From positions 34,323-98,322 of IMG/VR virus record IMGVR_UViG_2077657010_000001: DNA of 64,000 bases. The stretch is one strand, 5' to 3'. Made by a program: the position numbers and the translations under genes. Source of the stretch: a virus. Below the pieces are notes generated by a model. The model worked only from the letters and a program-made list of their open reading frames with translations. It was not told the DNA's origin and did no database searches. This document shows, piece by piece, positions 36,001-44,398 of the stretch (position 1 is its first letter; each line of letters begins with the position of its first letter).

Positions 36001-36820
36001 CTGATGTTATCTCACCAAACTGCTCTTTGGCATAATCAGGCAGCGCGGTATTCTTTACGATAGAGTCCATCGCTGGGATGATCTTATCCATCGATTCCTT
36101 TAGGGCACTTAGCGTATCAACCTGAACGTAATACTGTCGCCAGCTAACTTCGAGCATTTTTCTGCGGTATTTGTCGGTCACCCGATTATATGAAACAATG
36201 TTCGCCAGGTCACCTCTAATGCCGGATACAAGCTTATTCATGCCGTCTTGACGGACAGCATCAGCAGCAGTCTCAATGTCGGATTGCACCTTCTCTTCTA
36301 TCTGCTGCTCTTTGTCTTCTTCACGCTGCTCTTGTGACGCCTGAAACGTATCAGACAGCATGGCTTGTAAACCAGCTTCTCTAGGATCTTCCGTATTACG
36401 GTAGCTCCCAGACATACTGTCATCATCACTTGCCCATTGATCTACTTTTTCAGAAAAACGACTTGGCAAGTAACGTTTGACCAGCGGCATACTCTGCTTG
36501 GTAATCCGCTTGAGGTCACGTTTAGTTTCTTTTAACTGGTCAGCCGCTTCACGGTATACCTCACGACCCTCAGACGCAACTGTATCATATGCATCCGACG
36601 CTACTGTATAATCCTCAGGCAAAGAATCAAGTATGAGTCGTTTACGTTTATTTCGATCGCCTGCAATCTTTTTTGCGGCACTTGTAGCGGCAGTAACCGG
36701 AGCACTTGCAATGGCTTCACGGTCAGTCGGTATTTTTGGGGCCGGGGGATCGAAATCTAGATCGAGGTCTAACTCGTCATCTAGATCCCAATCATCTAAA
36801 TCTACTTTTTCTTCAGCCAT
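30083..36820 (-). CDS. Giant virion protein with SLT lytic transglycosylase domain (phiKZ gp181-like), 2245 aa
   Basis: The length is almost that of phiKZ gp181 (2237 residues), a virion protein that degrades peptidoglycan during entry. From the N-terminus: acidic start, long helical charged stretches, a Pro/Gly linker (about 665-705), a Lys-rich helical part, a hydrophobic patch (about 1330-1370), a second charged part, then the SLT domain (about 1875-2030) with catalytic Glu1898 in MMESSL and ASTSSAKGLYQF. The last ~200 residues are coiled and charged. The size and helical build also suit a tape-measure or injected role. ATG follows CCGAGGTTAAA; the RNA polymerase gene diverges only 21 bases away. 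Confidence 0.85.
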   Translation of the reverse strand: MAEEKVDLDDWDLDDELDLDLDFDPPAPKIPTDREAIASAPVTAATSAAKKIAGDRNKRKRLILDSLPEDYTVASDAYDTVASEGREVYREAADQLKETKRDLKRITKQSMPLVKRYLPSRFSEKVDQWASDDDSMSGSYRNTEDPREAGLQAMLSDTFQASQEQREEDKEQQIEEKVQSDIETAADAVRQDGMNKLVSGIRGDLANIVSYNRVTDKYRRKMLEVSWRQYYVQVDTLSALKESMDKIIPAMDSIVKNTALPDYAKEQFGEITSALMKREIIRNASPAEFARSYISNLGENAKKAISGLGDKVRSNLSMVEMGADSMIQEMENEPDVEKTDAQQRGEYIQSAAGMAGDYLTDKYLAPMIKKYQKMLKEKGEEHPEVAKLGAKLRYRLTTLPEYLNDAATGRNSENPLLNLLTSILPRYGGDSAELSNTTVTELSEASAWTRRSDVTLNDVIPEWLSRIYSAIMEGNGKGPVNETFDYNTMSFVDKDEIDSRIRDFIEDPETKESVRQGIDSVINEIDTKGDLTESQRESLGRTLDDHIRNVKQFNVKNLAENQDAYSKDANIDDIFELNKMFRDISDDKTQEAKINALVSDRLSGIRRRIGSAQEKVTEMENQYSGAAVARAGVFDRDGEYLRMNKDLLSSYDYLSPREKVESVIDAASGNNPPPDGPNTPPPSPTPPSGGPGPTGGGSPAPEHITAVLNKQTDEDITSIALDTYEMRNTLSMLGEEVVTGVRDTFFGDERRLETILENIGTNAGSENAEKEKERLTNAVLKQLEENNLRPEMQNIIGILEDMAVNGVPSFESADLSDGDRKERAGYFGKFGEHVSQAYGRAKNFVGNTVNRIKSKLPTFESVKKFATDSIGQAKDVVKSGWKGLTDTANIYDEDGNLVLSGRLMKLGKYYNKEGKQIKSIDDIDGAVYDEHGEMLLSTEEIANKIDGFTYYTKSGMKSLGQRLGKLSGKLARTVVTLPSRVLKSIKEGGSKLIKEIFPTESIYVKGEDEPRLKAFLIDRGHYIDVTSGKVIKGPGDIKGPVITKHKEWVIDYGEFDNPDFELVDANGEPFKSTFQKVKAVGSAAWDYGKRGLSSIKKGFTGMVDWTKSMLGKGVDSIADIAARFLDKLGITKKDSDVVAKLEEIRVLLSDQFGVGDNDATDGEEIIAEDDVSADDTKSEEPEEDAEDFDGDGIRDNSYRDIRQKRAERAKEKAAEKERKRKARKEKIKEAAGKAKEKGSDALSKIFGLGSGAIDKISGLLGGAIGTGILAKISGAFKADGMIGSLLSKLNPFSGKKAATSAANAASKASFMSRMGTGLRTAGGFIARQGMWTAVRGAAVGALGLLSAPAWLAIGAAAVGVGAYMYFTSDELGPLARLRMAQYGTHEYDDPDDDEVEKLVKLESIMAKHTSYDSKGIATVKGIDEDKMTSIAKLFGVDTSDGEQVESFKVWLYRRYMQVYLLWATRAQQHAAEVSLGELDNIKKVQPKNMKKILEGCVLPADHPSFEVLTSPFELDDWFQGELMTGKEIKEEVEPKSRKEIEELVKEYKGEDTTATEETESDADKPKSSRPGSDAPKPKRIGVDGKLKTGDDGKEGEVELVKGEPKTRKVRSANDLTALEAVRVRTYGLESLDVDKIQALWDLEEAIVKNTSFSGKGFRVQTKVSDMAKTHMSNFGMSAKNIEQYNVWSSWFKNRFLPVFVEYLTQLKRYSPQANVLLVNVSSSSPWAIHVANGMVNKKIRVRSEFVSVWSVRHSPWPDISQLNDDPSTVEDNLKFLRKLLKQAEASEQKATDTDASANDTSNKPTKKPKRPPRPKGRTSLANDILSKYQGTNSANDSYTPDSNIPMGDISKEATDPDSAYGKIKLEGNDRGSVAEMIKRVSQSTGVDESLLLTVAMMESSLNPKAGASTSSAKGLYQFINSTWNETLEKHGNKYGIPKDASPYDPVANALMGAEYLRSGAQSIKGSLPTGVKPGPADLYLAHFLGHGGASKFLSNLYSRPDAIAAEDFTQAAAANPAIFTGRGRPISYREVHEKLTRKASSKFSYVSQYTDAEPDFTPVVKDDDRTVAKINPEEDRSRVATQKLAKDLTNKSSVNKAMENKPTYSRSDMEASRNVDETVKKQVTAAASQSNVSLETYTREAQRQVDDKIKETERQLEGERASVAGAHLEEGRVSNQYLSKQLEVLKEISLTLSHMKELQTNVPEEGVSREQLMREQQAERSQLAKNKYEINHSKGPVSLSRKRRA

Positions 36821-36841
36821 TTTAACCTCGGATATTCTTTT

Positions 36842-38533
36842 ATGTATGAATTAAATACACCCACACTCGTTGCTACTGAAGCGTATAACGGTGATAATAA
36901 AGGACCGTCACAGAACTGGATAAGTTTTGAACTGCTCAACGTCAACCAAAATGAAATAAAGCGTTTACGTCCAGTTACGGCATTGGACACCTATGTAGGT
37001 GCAACAAAAAACCTCCACCCTGATGGTTTATACTCCACTGAAACATTTGGCATTTTAGGGTCAGATGAAAGGTTTAATAAATTCGGTTATATTGATCTAG
37101 GTATCGAAATAATCTCTCCCGTTGTCGCCCATGCACTGTTTGACCTTAAACGTCTGTATAAAGAAATACTGAGCAGTTCACGTCATGCAGTATGGGATGC
37201 TGAAGAATGTGACTTCTTTCCAGCCTCCCCTGAAGACGACGGTGCCAGCACGGGGTACAGTTTTTTCATGGCCCATTACCATGAACTAAAACCTAAATCA
37301 ACTGACAGTCTCATCCGACAACAGAACATCGATGTCTTTAATGCGTTCCGTGATATCGCCATGAGTCGGTATGTGCTTGTATTACCTGCTGGGTATCGCG
37401 AAATCGAAATAAAAGACGCAGCAACAGGTGGCGGTAAAGAGCAGGAAGATGACATCAACCCGATGTACCGAAAACTCATCACTACCTCCAAATCGATCCC
37501 GCCACGCAGTGCTGGCAAAAATAGCCCACTATTAGACTCAGTACGCTGGAACTTACAAAAAGCATTCATCGATATTTACGAGTACCTATTTACAGGACTA
37601 GACGGCAAACAAGGCCGGATTCGCGGTAAGTGGACAAAACGTAACATCCAAAACGGTACACGTAACGTTATAAGCTCAATGGATGCATCGAGTGAGGTCA
37701 TGGGTCGTGAAGATGCCATGCGACCGACCGACACTGAGATGGGTCTTTATCAGGGCATCAAGTCACTGCTCCCTGTAGCCATCCATGCAATACGTACAAG
37801 ATATTTACCTGAAGTTGATGCAGGGAATGGGTCACTATACCTCATCGATCCTAAAACGTTAAAACGTGAAATGGTGAGCGTTAAACCTGAAAGTTATGAT
37901 TTGGTTACTACCGATGAGGGCATCGAAGAACTCATCAACAAATTCAAAGTCAGGGACAAACGCCATAAACCATTCACCATCGAAGGTAAGTATGTTGCAC
38001 TTATCTATGATGACGGTGAGTATTTCAAAGTCTTCTACGATATCAGCGAGCTGCCTGAGGATAAGGATAAGAAATATGTCAGTGGTATCACTATCACTGA
38101 ACTTCTCTATCTCAGTGGCTATGATAAGTGGAACGATTACTTTACTATTGTAACGCGCTACCCTGTCACCGGTGAGGGTAGTACTTATTCGTCAACTATA
38201 AGATTGACGACTACATCTACATCAAGCATGCGGTATGAGTTACTGGATGATTGGAAGAGTCAATATGACAAACCCGCCATCAGTTTCCCAGATAAGAGTA
38301 ACGATGAGTTTGTCACCAGCATGGCACCACACCCGAGTCGATTAGAGGCACTCGGAGCTGACTTCGATGGCGATACGGCATCAGGTGATTCACCATATAC
38401 CGTGGATGCCCTTGAAGAGAACAAGAAGATGATTAACAGTGTTTCATATTGGCTAAGCCCCAATGGTGAACTTAACCTCGATGTTGGCGTTGAGACAATT
38501 GAACGTGTTGCCACTATGCTATTAAAAGATTAA
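36842..38533 (+). CDS. RNA polymerase beta' N-terminal part (phiKZ gp180-like), 563 aa
   Basis: It carries the catalytic part of a multisubunit RNA polymerase. LHPDGLYSTETFG and FGYIDLGIEIISPVVA (about residues 58-100) match the RpoC start ('GLFSEKIFG', 'MGHIELASPVAH'). KQGRIRGKWTKRNIQNGTRNVIS matches '[22 protein letters not shown]'. The Mg-binding motif is ADFDGD at 506-511 with Asp507, 509 and 511. The frame stops about 50 residues later, so the bridge helix and trigger loop must be on another gene (phiKZ gp80), not seen here. The zinc cysteines of bacterial beta' are absent. Linkage to the gp181-like gene points to the virion enzyme. The ribosome site is weak. Confidence 0.87.
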   Translation: MYELNTPTLVATEAYNGDNKGPSQNWISFELLNVNQNEIKRLRPVTALDTYVGATKNLHPDGLYSTETFGILGSDERFNKFGYIDLGIEIISPVVAHALFDLKRLYKEILSSSRHAVWDAEECDFFPASPEDDGASTGYSFFMAHYHELKPKSTDSLIRQQNIDVFNAFRDIAMSRYVLVLPAGYREIEIKDAATGGGKEQEDDINPMYRKLITTSKSIPPRSAGKNSPLLDSVRWNLQKAFIDIYEYLFTGLDGKQGRIRGKWTKRNIQNGTRNVISSMDASSEVMGREDAMRPTDTEMGLYQGIKSLLPVAIHAIRTRYLPEVDAGNGSLYLIDPKTLKREMVSVKPESYDLVTTDEGIEELINKFKVRDKRHKPFTIEGKYVALIYDDGEYFKVFYDISELPEDKDKKYVSGITITELLYLSGYDKWNDYFTIVTRYPVTGEGSTYSSTIRLTTTSTSSMRYELLDDWKSQYDKPAISFPDKSNDEFVTSMAPHPSRLEALGADFDGDTASGDSPYTVDALEENKKMINSVSYWLSPNGELNLDVGVETIERVATMLLKD

Positions 38534-38542
38534 GGTCGAATT

Positions 38543-41500
38543 ATGTTATTACTTAAACAGTTTAACCGCAAGAATACCATTCGTCGTGTTGAACAATACG
38601 GCAACCCAAAAGTATCGAAATTTGCAGAGCTAGAGCTGCCTAAAGGTAGTATTCTCCACTATGTACCTATGCACGGTTATACTGAACTGGCACCGGCACA
38701 AACCATGCCAATGTTTGAGAATGCGCCTAAAGCGGTTCAGGTAAACCACATCACTGAAATGGAGATGCATGGTACCATAGGTCGACCACGTCGTGATAAT
38801 ACAGGTGTTGACCGTGAAATCATCCGTTATCACCGCATTAATAAGAAGATGCGTCGGATGCACAAAGAAACATTGGTGGAGCGAGACGACCGTACACTCT
38901 TGGTTGAGAACTATGCACCGTTAGGTAAAGCATACCGTTATCCACAGACGCTGACATCTTTCTACGACCGTTGGCATAACCTGACATTGACGATGATGCG
39001 TCAAATTACACGCGATGCTAATAAGTATAGCCGTCAGAACTATTTTATCATTGACCTTGCGGACTTCTTACCCTCTCGGACTAAGTTTGATTCGGCTACA
39101 CGTCGACGTGATGCCAGTTCGCTAGAGGCCTTTACTGAGCCAGCCAATTTGTTCTTGTTAGACATCTGGACATGGTTAGGTAAGTATCGTGATAAATCAT
39201 TGTTGTCGTGGATTGATTCACCTTTACTTAGCAAGGTCAATATCATTATTCAGTACAATGGTAAGTTCGTTAACTTAAACTTGGGCGAGTTAGACTTTTG
39301 GCGTGACGGTGAAGAAGACAAGGGCCGTATTAAGCCAAGAGATATGCAGTACCGTTTTTATGAAACGATCATTACTTTAGCAAAAGCCACTATACCAGAA
39401 GAAGAGGGTGGGGAAGAAGCTGAAGAAGAGACGGCACTTGTCCAAGTTGATCGTAGTGATGTTGACGAAGACCCAGGTGAAATCGACTTTGACGCAGATG
39501 TTGAAGACACATTCGATCCGTCACAGTCAGCTGTTGAAGATGACGAAGACTTCGAAATCCTCGCCACGGAAGACACAACAACTGAGAGCAGTCTCGATGA
39601 GGGAATTGCTGTTGATGAAGGTGTTGATGTGGCCTGTCAAAAATACATTGATGCCGGTGTGTTGACCACGAAAGAATATCAACGTATGCAAAACCTATCT
39701 GCTAAATACAAAGATATCCCTAACCCATTCGGCGAGGGTACATTAGCAGACATGGTTGAGGTCACGCCTGAAGAAGTCAAATTAGAGGAGACACAGCTGT
39801 TTGAAGATGACACTGTCATTGATCAATCTATTTTGAAGTCAACGACGGTAGGCTTCAATAAGAAGTACACGGAAAATGTCTTACCAAAAGATATTGTTTC
39901 TAGCGTTGTCTCCTTACAGCGTGCTGGTGTTGCTATCGATGATTACAAAGTTGACACTGTTGTCGATGCGGCCAATAAACATTTGGTGCACTCGTTACGT
40001 CTTATCCCTGTCAAGGGTCGACCCACGACTGTCCGATTTACTACACCGCTGGTTGACGAAGATGGTTGTTGGGTAGCCAATGACGTTAAGACGACCATGA
40101 AGAAGCAACGTGTCGATATACCTATTAGGAAGACTGGGCCGGACACGGTGGCACTCACCACGTTCTACGGTAAGAACTTCATTCGTCGCTGTGAAAAAGC
40201 AACCTACAATCGAACACGTTGGGTTACCAACCAGATTGTAAGTGCAGGTATCAATGACGACATCGCTATCAATGATGTGAAGACGGGTAATGTTTTCAAT
40301 CCAGCGGTGTATGCGCCAAGGGACTACACCACAGTGGCCAGTCGTGTGAGTAGTTTCCGAAGTGGTCGGTATATCTATTACTTTAATATTGACAAGGTGG
40401 ATGAAAACTTTGGTGCGGATGTCGTTAAGAAACTGCGCAAGCAAAAGTTAACACCGGTTGCTATTTCTAAGAACGATGTATTCGCAATGGATGAATATTC
40501 GATGATGTATCGAGTAATGGATACTGGCATTGAACAGATTGGCACGTTGCTTGAAGTGATTGGTATTCCAACTGAGAAAGAGCCGCGTGAATACGTCGAG
40601 TTATCCATGATGGGGGATAACATACCGCTAGGTGTTATCATGGCTTACTATATTGGTCTTGAGCCGTTATTGAAACAACTCAACGTGGACTACACCACGT
40701 TAGAGGCCAATGAGCGTGTACCTAAAGGTTCCGGTGACTTAACCATCAAGATGAAGGATGCGAAGTACGTTATCAACTATGATAACCATCAGCAAGCCAC
40801 CATCTTGAACGGGTTCATCCCCTATCTTAAAATCATGCGTGACTTCACACAACGTGACTTCGATAAACGGGATGTGTACCTGAATATCATCCAAAAGGAT
40901 GGTCTGGGTATTCGTTACCTCAATGAGTTAGATCTGATGGAAGCGTTATACGTTGACCCTATCAGTGAGCGTATCTTACAAGGTATGGGTGAACCCACAC
41001 ACTTCAAAGGTCTGATTCGTCGCGCCAATGAGATGTTAGCCAACGATATGCACAAAGATGAGGTGGATTTATCTGAGCAACACTTTTATGGACATCAACG
41101 TATTGCCGGGGCAGTTTATACGACCATGGTACGCGGCTTACGTAATTACAACAACAAGCCTGGCAGTAACAAGAAAATTGATATCCCTAATAGCGAAGTA
41201 TGGCGAGCAATCAGTGAGGATGCGACAACCATGCCTGCGGCAGGGGCTAACCCCATCCAATCTGTAAAAGAAAACGATGTGACGACATTCGGTGGTACGG
41301 GTGGTCGCTCTAATCGTTCGCTCGTTAAACGTACACGTCGTTATGATAAGTCTAATTTGGGCATTGTCTCTGGCGATACGGCAGACAGTGGTGATGCTGG
41401 TGCGGTTGCTCAGCTATCACTCAATCCTAAAATCACATCGTTGGATGGTATGGTTGAAACCAATGATGTTAAAGCTTTAGAGCCTGCCAATGTGTACTCA

Positions 41501-42679
41501 CTGCCCGTGATGCTTGCACCCGGTGCAATGTATGATGATGATAAGCGTAAAAACTTTATCGGAATACAACATGGCTCAGCCACTGCAGCAGATGGATACG
41601 TTGCCCCATCTTACCGTACTGGTGTGGAGAAGATTGTTGCACACCGCACAAATAGCGAGAATGCCTCCATCGCAGAAGCCGAAGGTACGGTTAAAGAGGT
41701 GAGTGAATTCGGCATTACGGTGGAATACAACACTGACCCAGTTAAGACTGAGACATACCAACTCGGTCGGTTGTATGGTAAATACGAAGGGGGTGTGTAT
41801 CCAAACCAAAAGGTGGCTAACTTCAAGGCGGGTGACAAGTTCAGTAAGGGTGCAGTACTTGCATACAACGATAAGTTCTTTGTCCCTGATGAGTTTAACC
41901 CTGAGCAGGTCAATTGGAAATTAGGTGTATATGCCACAGTTGCACTGCTTGAAGGTGTTGATACGCTGGAGGATTCCAGTGCAATCAGTAAAAACCTATC
42001 AGTTGCCTTGACGTCTGAAACTACCAAGATAAAAAACATCACAGTTGGTTTTAACCAAGCTGTGCATGACTTGGTTAAGATGGGCAGTTACCTAGAGTCG
42101 GATGATGAGCTTTGTGTGATTGAAAACGAACTCACTGCGGGTGATGATAAATTCAACGATGAGTCGCTAGATACATTGCGGAAGATATCGTCGCAGGTAC
42201 CACGATCTTCTAGTGGTGGTCGCGTAGAGCGTATTGAAGTTTTCTATAATGGGGATATTGAAGACATGTCGCCATCTATTGCTGAGATAGCAAAAGCGGG
42301 TGATCGCCGACGTAAGCGTGAGGCTAAACATAGTCAAGGTCTTAACGCTGAGACGGGTAGAATTGACTCGACCTTTAAGGTTGATGGTAATCCTGTAGAA
42401 ATGGACACTATGGTGATCCGTGTTTACACCACCAAGAAAACACCGGCTATTGGCGGCGATAAAGCTGTTTTTGCTAACCAAATGAAAACAACTTTCCGTC
42501 GTGTGATGACTGGCGTTAACCGTACAGATGGCGGTTTGGAATTAGACGCCATCTTCGGTCGTGTCTCCATCGACAACCGTATCGTACTCAGCGTGTATCG
42601 TATCGGTACGACTGTACTGCTGTGTGAACTTATTTCTGAAAAAGCACGTGAAATCTACGGGTTAGATGAAGCGGCTTAA
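38543..42679 (+). CDS. RNA polymerase beta subunit, lacking its C-terminus (phiKZ gp178-like), 1378 aa
   Basis: The second large subunit of the phage RNA polymerase. DKSNLGIVSGDTADSGDAG (about residues 935-953) stands at RpoB 'GRICPIETPEGPNIG', RKNFIGIQHGSATAADGYV (about 1000) at 'GSNMQRQAVP', and NWKLGVYATVALLEGVDTLEDS at '[22 protein letters not shown]'. KTPAIGGDKAVFANQMK (about 1297-1313) stands at 'VGDKMAGRHGNKG', and the final ELDAIFGRVSIDNRIVLSVY at 'DIVLNPLGVPSRMNIGQ'. The chain then ends, missing the last ~200 RpoB residues, which appear at 21098. Residues about 284-366 are a very acidic insertion. It starts 9 bases after beta'. Confidence 0.87.
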   Translation: MLLLKQFNRKNTIRRVEQYGNPKVSKFAELELPKGSILHYVPMHGYTELAPAQTMPMFENAPKAVQVNHITEMEMHGTIGRPRRDNTGVDREIIRYHRINKKMRRMHKETLVERDDRTLLVENYAPLGKAYRYPQTLTSFYDRWHNLTLTMMRQITRDANKYSRQNYFIIDLADFLPSRTKFDSATRRRDASSLEAFTEPANLFLLDIWTWLGKYRDKSLLSWIDSPLLSKVNIIIQYNGKFVNLNLGELDFWRDGEEDKGRIKPRDMQYRFYETIITLAKATIPEEEGGEEAEEETALVQVDRSDVDEDPGEIDFDADVEDTFDPSQSAVEDDEDFEILATEDTTTESSLDEGIAVDEGVDVACQKYIDAGVLTTKEYQRMQNLSAKYKDIPNPFGEGTLADMVEVTPEEVKLEETQLFEDDTVIDQSILKSTTVGFNKKYTENVLPKDIVSSVVSLQRAGVAIDDYKVDTVVDAANKHLVHSLRLIPVKGRPTTVRFTTPLVDEDGCWVANDVKTTMKKQRVDIPIRKTGPDTVALTTFYGKNFIRRCEKATYNRTRWVTNQIVSAGINDDIAINDVKTGNVFNPAVYAPRDYTTVASRVSSFRSGRYIYYFNIDKVDENFGADVVKKLRKQKLTPVAISKNDVFAMDEYSMMYRVMDTGIEQIGTLLEVIGIPTEKEPREYVELSMMGDNIPLGVIMAYYIGLEPLLKQLNVDYTTLEANERVPKGSGDLTIKMKDAKYVINYDNHQQATILNGFIPYLKIMRDFTQRDFDKRDVYLNIIQKDGLGIRYLNELDLMEALYVDPISERILQGMGEPTHFKGLIRRANEMLANDMHKDEVDLSEQHFYGHQRIAGAVYTTMVRGLRNYNNKPGSNKKIDIPNSEVWRAISEDATTMPAAGANPIQSVKENDVTTFGGTGGRSNRSLVKRTRRYDKSNLGIVSGDTADSGDAGAVAQLSLNPKITSLDGMVETNDVKALEPANVYSLPVMLAPGAMYDDDKRKNFIGIQHGSATAADGYVAPSYRTGVEKIVAHRTNSENASIAEAEGTVKEVSEFGITVEYNTDPVKTETYQLGRLYGKYEGGVYPNQKVANFKAGDKFSKGAVLAYNDKFFVPDEFNPEQVNWKLGVYATVALLEGVDTLEDSSAISKNLSVALTSETTKIKNITVGFNQAVHDLVKMGSYLESDDELCVIENELTAGDDKFNDESLDTLRKISSQVPRSSSGGRVERIEVFYNGDIEDMSPSIAEIAKAGDRRRKREAKHSQGLNAETGRIDSTFKVDGNPVEMDTMVIRVYTTKKTPAIGGDKAVFANQMKTTFRRVMTGVNRTDGGLELDAIFGRVSIDNRIVLSVYRIGTTVLLCELISEKAREIYGLDEAA

Positions 42680-42683
42680 TGAT

Positions 42684-42704
42684 GTGGTGGGTCGCTCCCA
42701 CCAC
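42684..42704 (+). other. Intergenic hairpin without T run
   Basis: GTGGTGGG-TCGCT-CCCACCAC, an 8-bp GC-rich stem 4 bases after the beta stop. With no T run it may be a processing or 3'-end stabilising site, or a weak terminator. Confidence 0.55.
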
Positions 42705-42733
42705 TATTAACTGAAACTCTGGAGTGTAACGTT

Positions 42734-42946
42734 ATGAATAATGACATGCCTATGGCAATTAAACGCCGTAATGAGGTGGCGTTGGCTAATGCCACAGAAG
42801 TGGGCACACGGGCTATCTTGAAAGTATTGGGTGGTAGTTGTTCTAAAACTATCTCTGGTCAAAGCATCGATCGCGCCACTGCATCCGATGCGATTGCAGC
42901 CCGTATCAATAACAAAGTCGATGACGCATTGCGAGGTCTGAAATGA
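42734..42946 (+). CDS. Unknown small protein (70 aa)
   Basis: No family recognised. The ATG follows CTGGAGTGTAACGTT. A small basic protein rich in Ala, Ile and Lys/Arg that looks helical. Its stop overlaps the next start (ATGA), so the two are coupled. Its place between beta and several putative virion genes suggests a virion or assembly role. Confidence 0.65.
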   Translation: MNNDMPMAIKRRNEVALANATEVGTRAILKVLGGSCSKTISGQSIDRATASDAIAARINNKVDDALRGLK

Positions 42947-44391
42947 TTTATACGAGTTCTTTTAATGCGACGTTAGTCATCGCTGAACGTCTGCAGGCGG
43001 CGAATGTGTCAATCACCGCGCACCCGTCATCTATCATCGGTAATATGGAAGATGTGGCCTACAGCCCCATCATCGATCAGTACCAAGGTAATGACTTCAT
43101 TGGCGATTATCAAACATCAATCAGTCGTGTCCCTGGACTAGGCCAAAGTGGTGGGTATGAGTTGAACAATGACGGTGAAGTAGAGATGCTTTTCCGCAAT
43201 TCATTGTACTCATCCTCTGCAGATGAAGCCTCCGACATTATCGCTGATTCTGTCAAACGCGCCTTAAACAAAGCACGTAATGTGGTTAGTCCAATCATCC
43301 GCACATCTATTGATTTGGTTAACAGCTATGTTCGTGTTGCAGAAACATCACGCGAACCGTACGATATCAACGATATCAATACACCTAAGCTGTGGGAAAT
43401 GCCTATCGTCATCTCGACGTTGGAAAAATACCAGTCTAAGGTGAGTACACTACGTCAAGGTGAACTTCCAACCATCCCACTGCCAGAAGGTCTTGAAGAA
43501 GCACTCACTACAGGGACATCTGATTTGGATGAGGCGTTTTCCATCTGTTTAAGCCAGACTGGGATGACCATTGGTGATGTATGGGATGAGGTTTTTGGCG
43601 GTAAGCCACGCATTCCGTCTGTAACGTCTCCTATTTATCTTAACCGCAATAAGACACTCATCAAGTTCCTGATGTGTTCTATTTTGCAAAGCGCACCATT
43701 ACCTGGCGTTAAACTGTCTAAGCTCCAATGGGAGTCGGCGATGGTTAAGGCGACTAACCTGTTCGGTGAAGCTTCTCGTTTCTTACTGGAAGAGATTGAA
43801 AATAACCGTAAAAACCGTATGTTAGTCTATGATATCGACCATGCCCAAAAAGTTATTTATGTCAATGGTGACATTTACGACGAGTGGTTAGATGCTGGTG
43901 GTAAGCCGGAAATCCTTATCGGTGCAGCATTGCAAGCGACTGTAAAACCAACGTCTTACTCTTATCAGGTGATGTTGGATAACGCTAGTCAGTATATGCG
44001 TTCGTGGACAAATTACCACGCGTCTATGCGTTCTAAAGATGAGTCTAAGCGTTTGGCTAACTTTAAAGATGGTCTGTACAATGCGTTGGTACGTGCCATT
44101 GATAACACTGACCATGATCACTTTGAAAACAACGTCACCAGTCAAGTGCTTAAAGAGCGAGCTGCGCAGTACACCAACGGTATCACATCAAGCAGCTTAA
44201 TCACCATGGAGACTGCGGTTGTTGATGGTGTTTGTGATGTATTATTCCCACACACGCCTGCAAAAGACATCCTGAAAAATATTGGCAAGTATGTTGATGA
44301 AGGGTATGCGCCTGAAGAAAGTGCTACCTTGGTCATGGTGGACTACATTGCTACATGGATTGCGGACAATATGTTGATCTCAAGAGCATAG
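42943..44391 (+). CDS. Putative virion protein (482 aa)
   Basis: No family recognised; by gene order it stands near phiKZ gp177/gp176. I searched it for RNA polymerase beta' C-terminal motifs (bridge helix, trigger loop) and found none. The protein is mostly helical and acidic, with no membrane segment. It overlaps the preceding gene by 4 bases and lies 7 bases before the next, forming one unit with the polymerase and protease genes. Confidence 0.68.
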   Translation: MIYTSSFNATLVIAERLQAANVSITAHPSSIIGNMEDVAYSPIIDQYQGNDFIGDYQTSISRVPGLGQSGGYELNNDGEVEMLFRNSLYSSSADEASDIIADSVKRALNKARNVVSPIIRTSIDLVNSYVRVAETSREPYDINDINTPKLWEMPIVISTLEKYQSKVSTLRQGELPTIPLPEGLEEALTTGTSDLDEAFSICLSQTGMTIGDVWDEVFGGKPRIPSVTSPIYLNRNKTLIKFLMCSILQSAPLPGVKLSKLQWESAMVKATNLFGEASRFLLEEIENNRKNRMLVYDIDHAQKVIYVNGDIYDEWLDAGGKPEILIGAALQATVKPTSYSYQVMLDNASQYMRSWTNYHASMRSKDESKRLANFKDGLYNALVRAIDNTDHDHFENNVTSQVLKERAAQYTNGITSSSLITMETAVVDGVCDVLFPHTPAKDILKNIGKYVDEGYAPEESATLVMVDYIATWIADNMLISRA

Positions 44392-44398
44392 GGGATTT

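Noticed and set aside
42943-44391. Possible beta' C-terminal subunit next to beta
   Set aside because: No bridge-helix or trigger-loop motif; the missing beta' part must lie outside the window.
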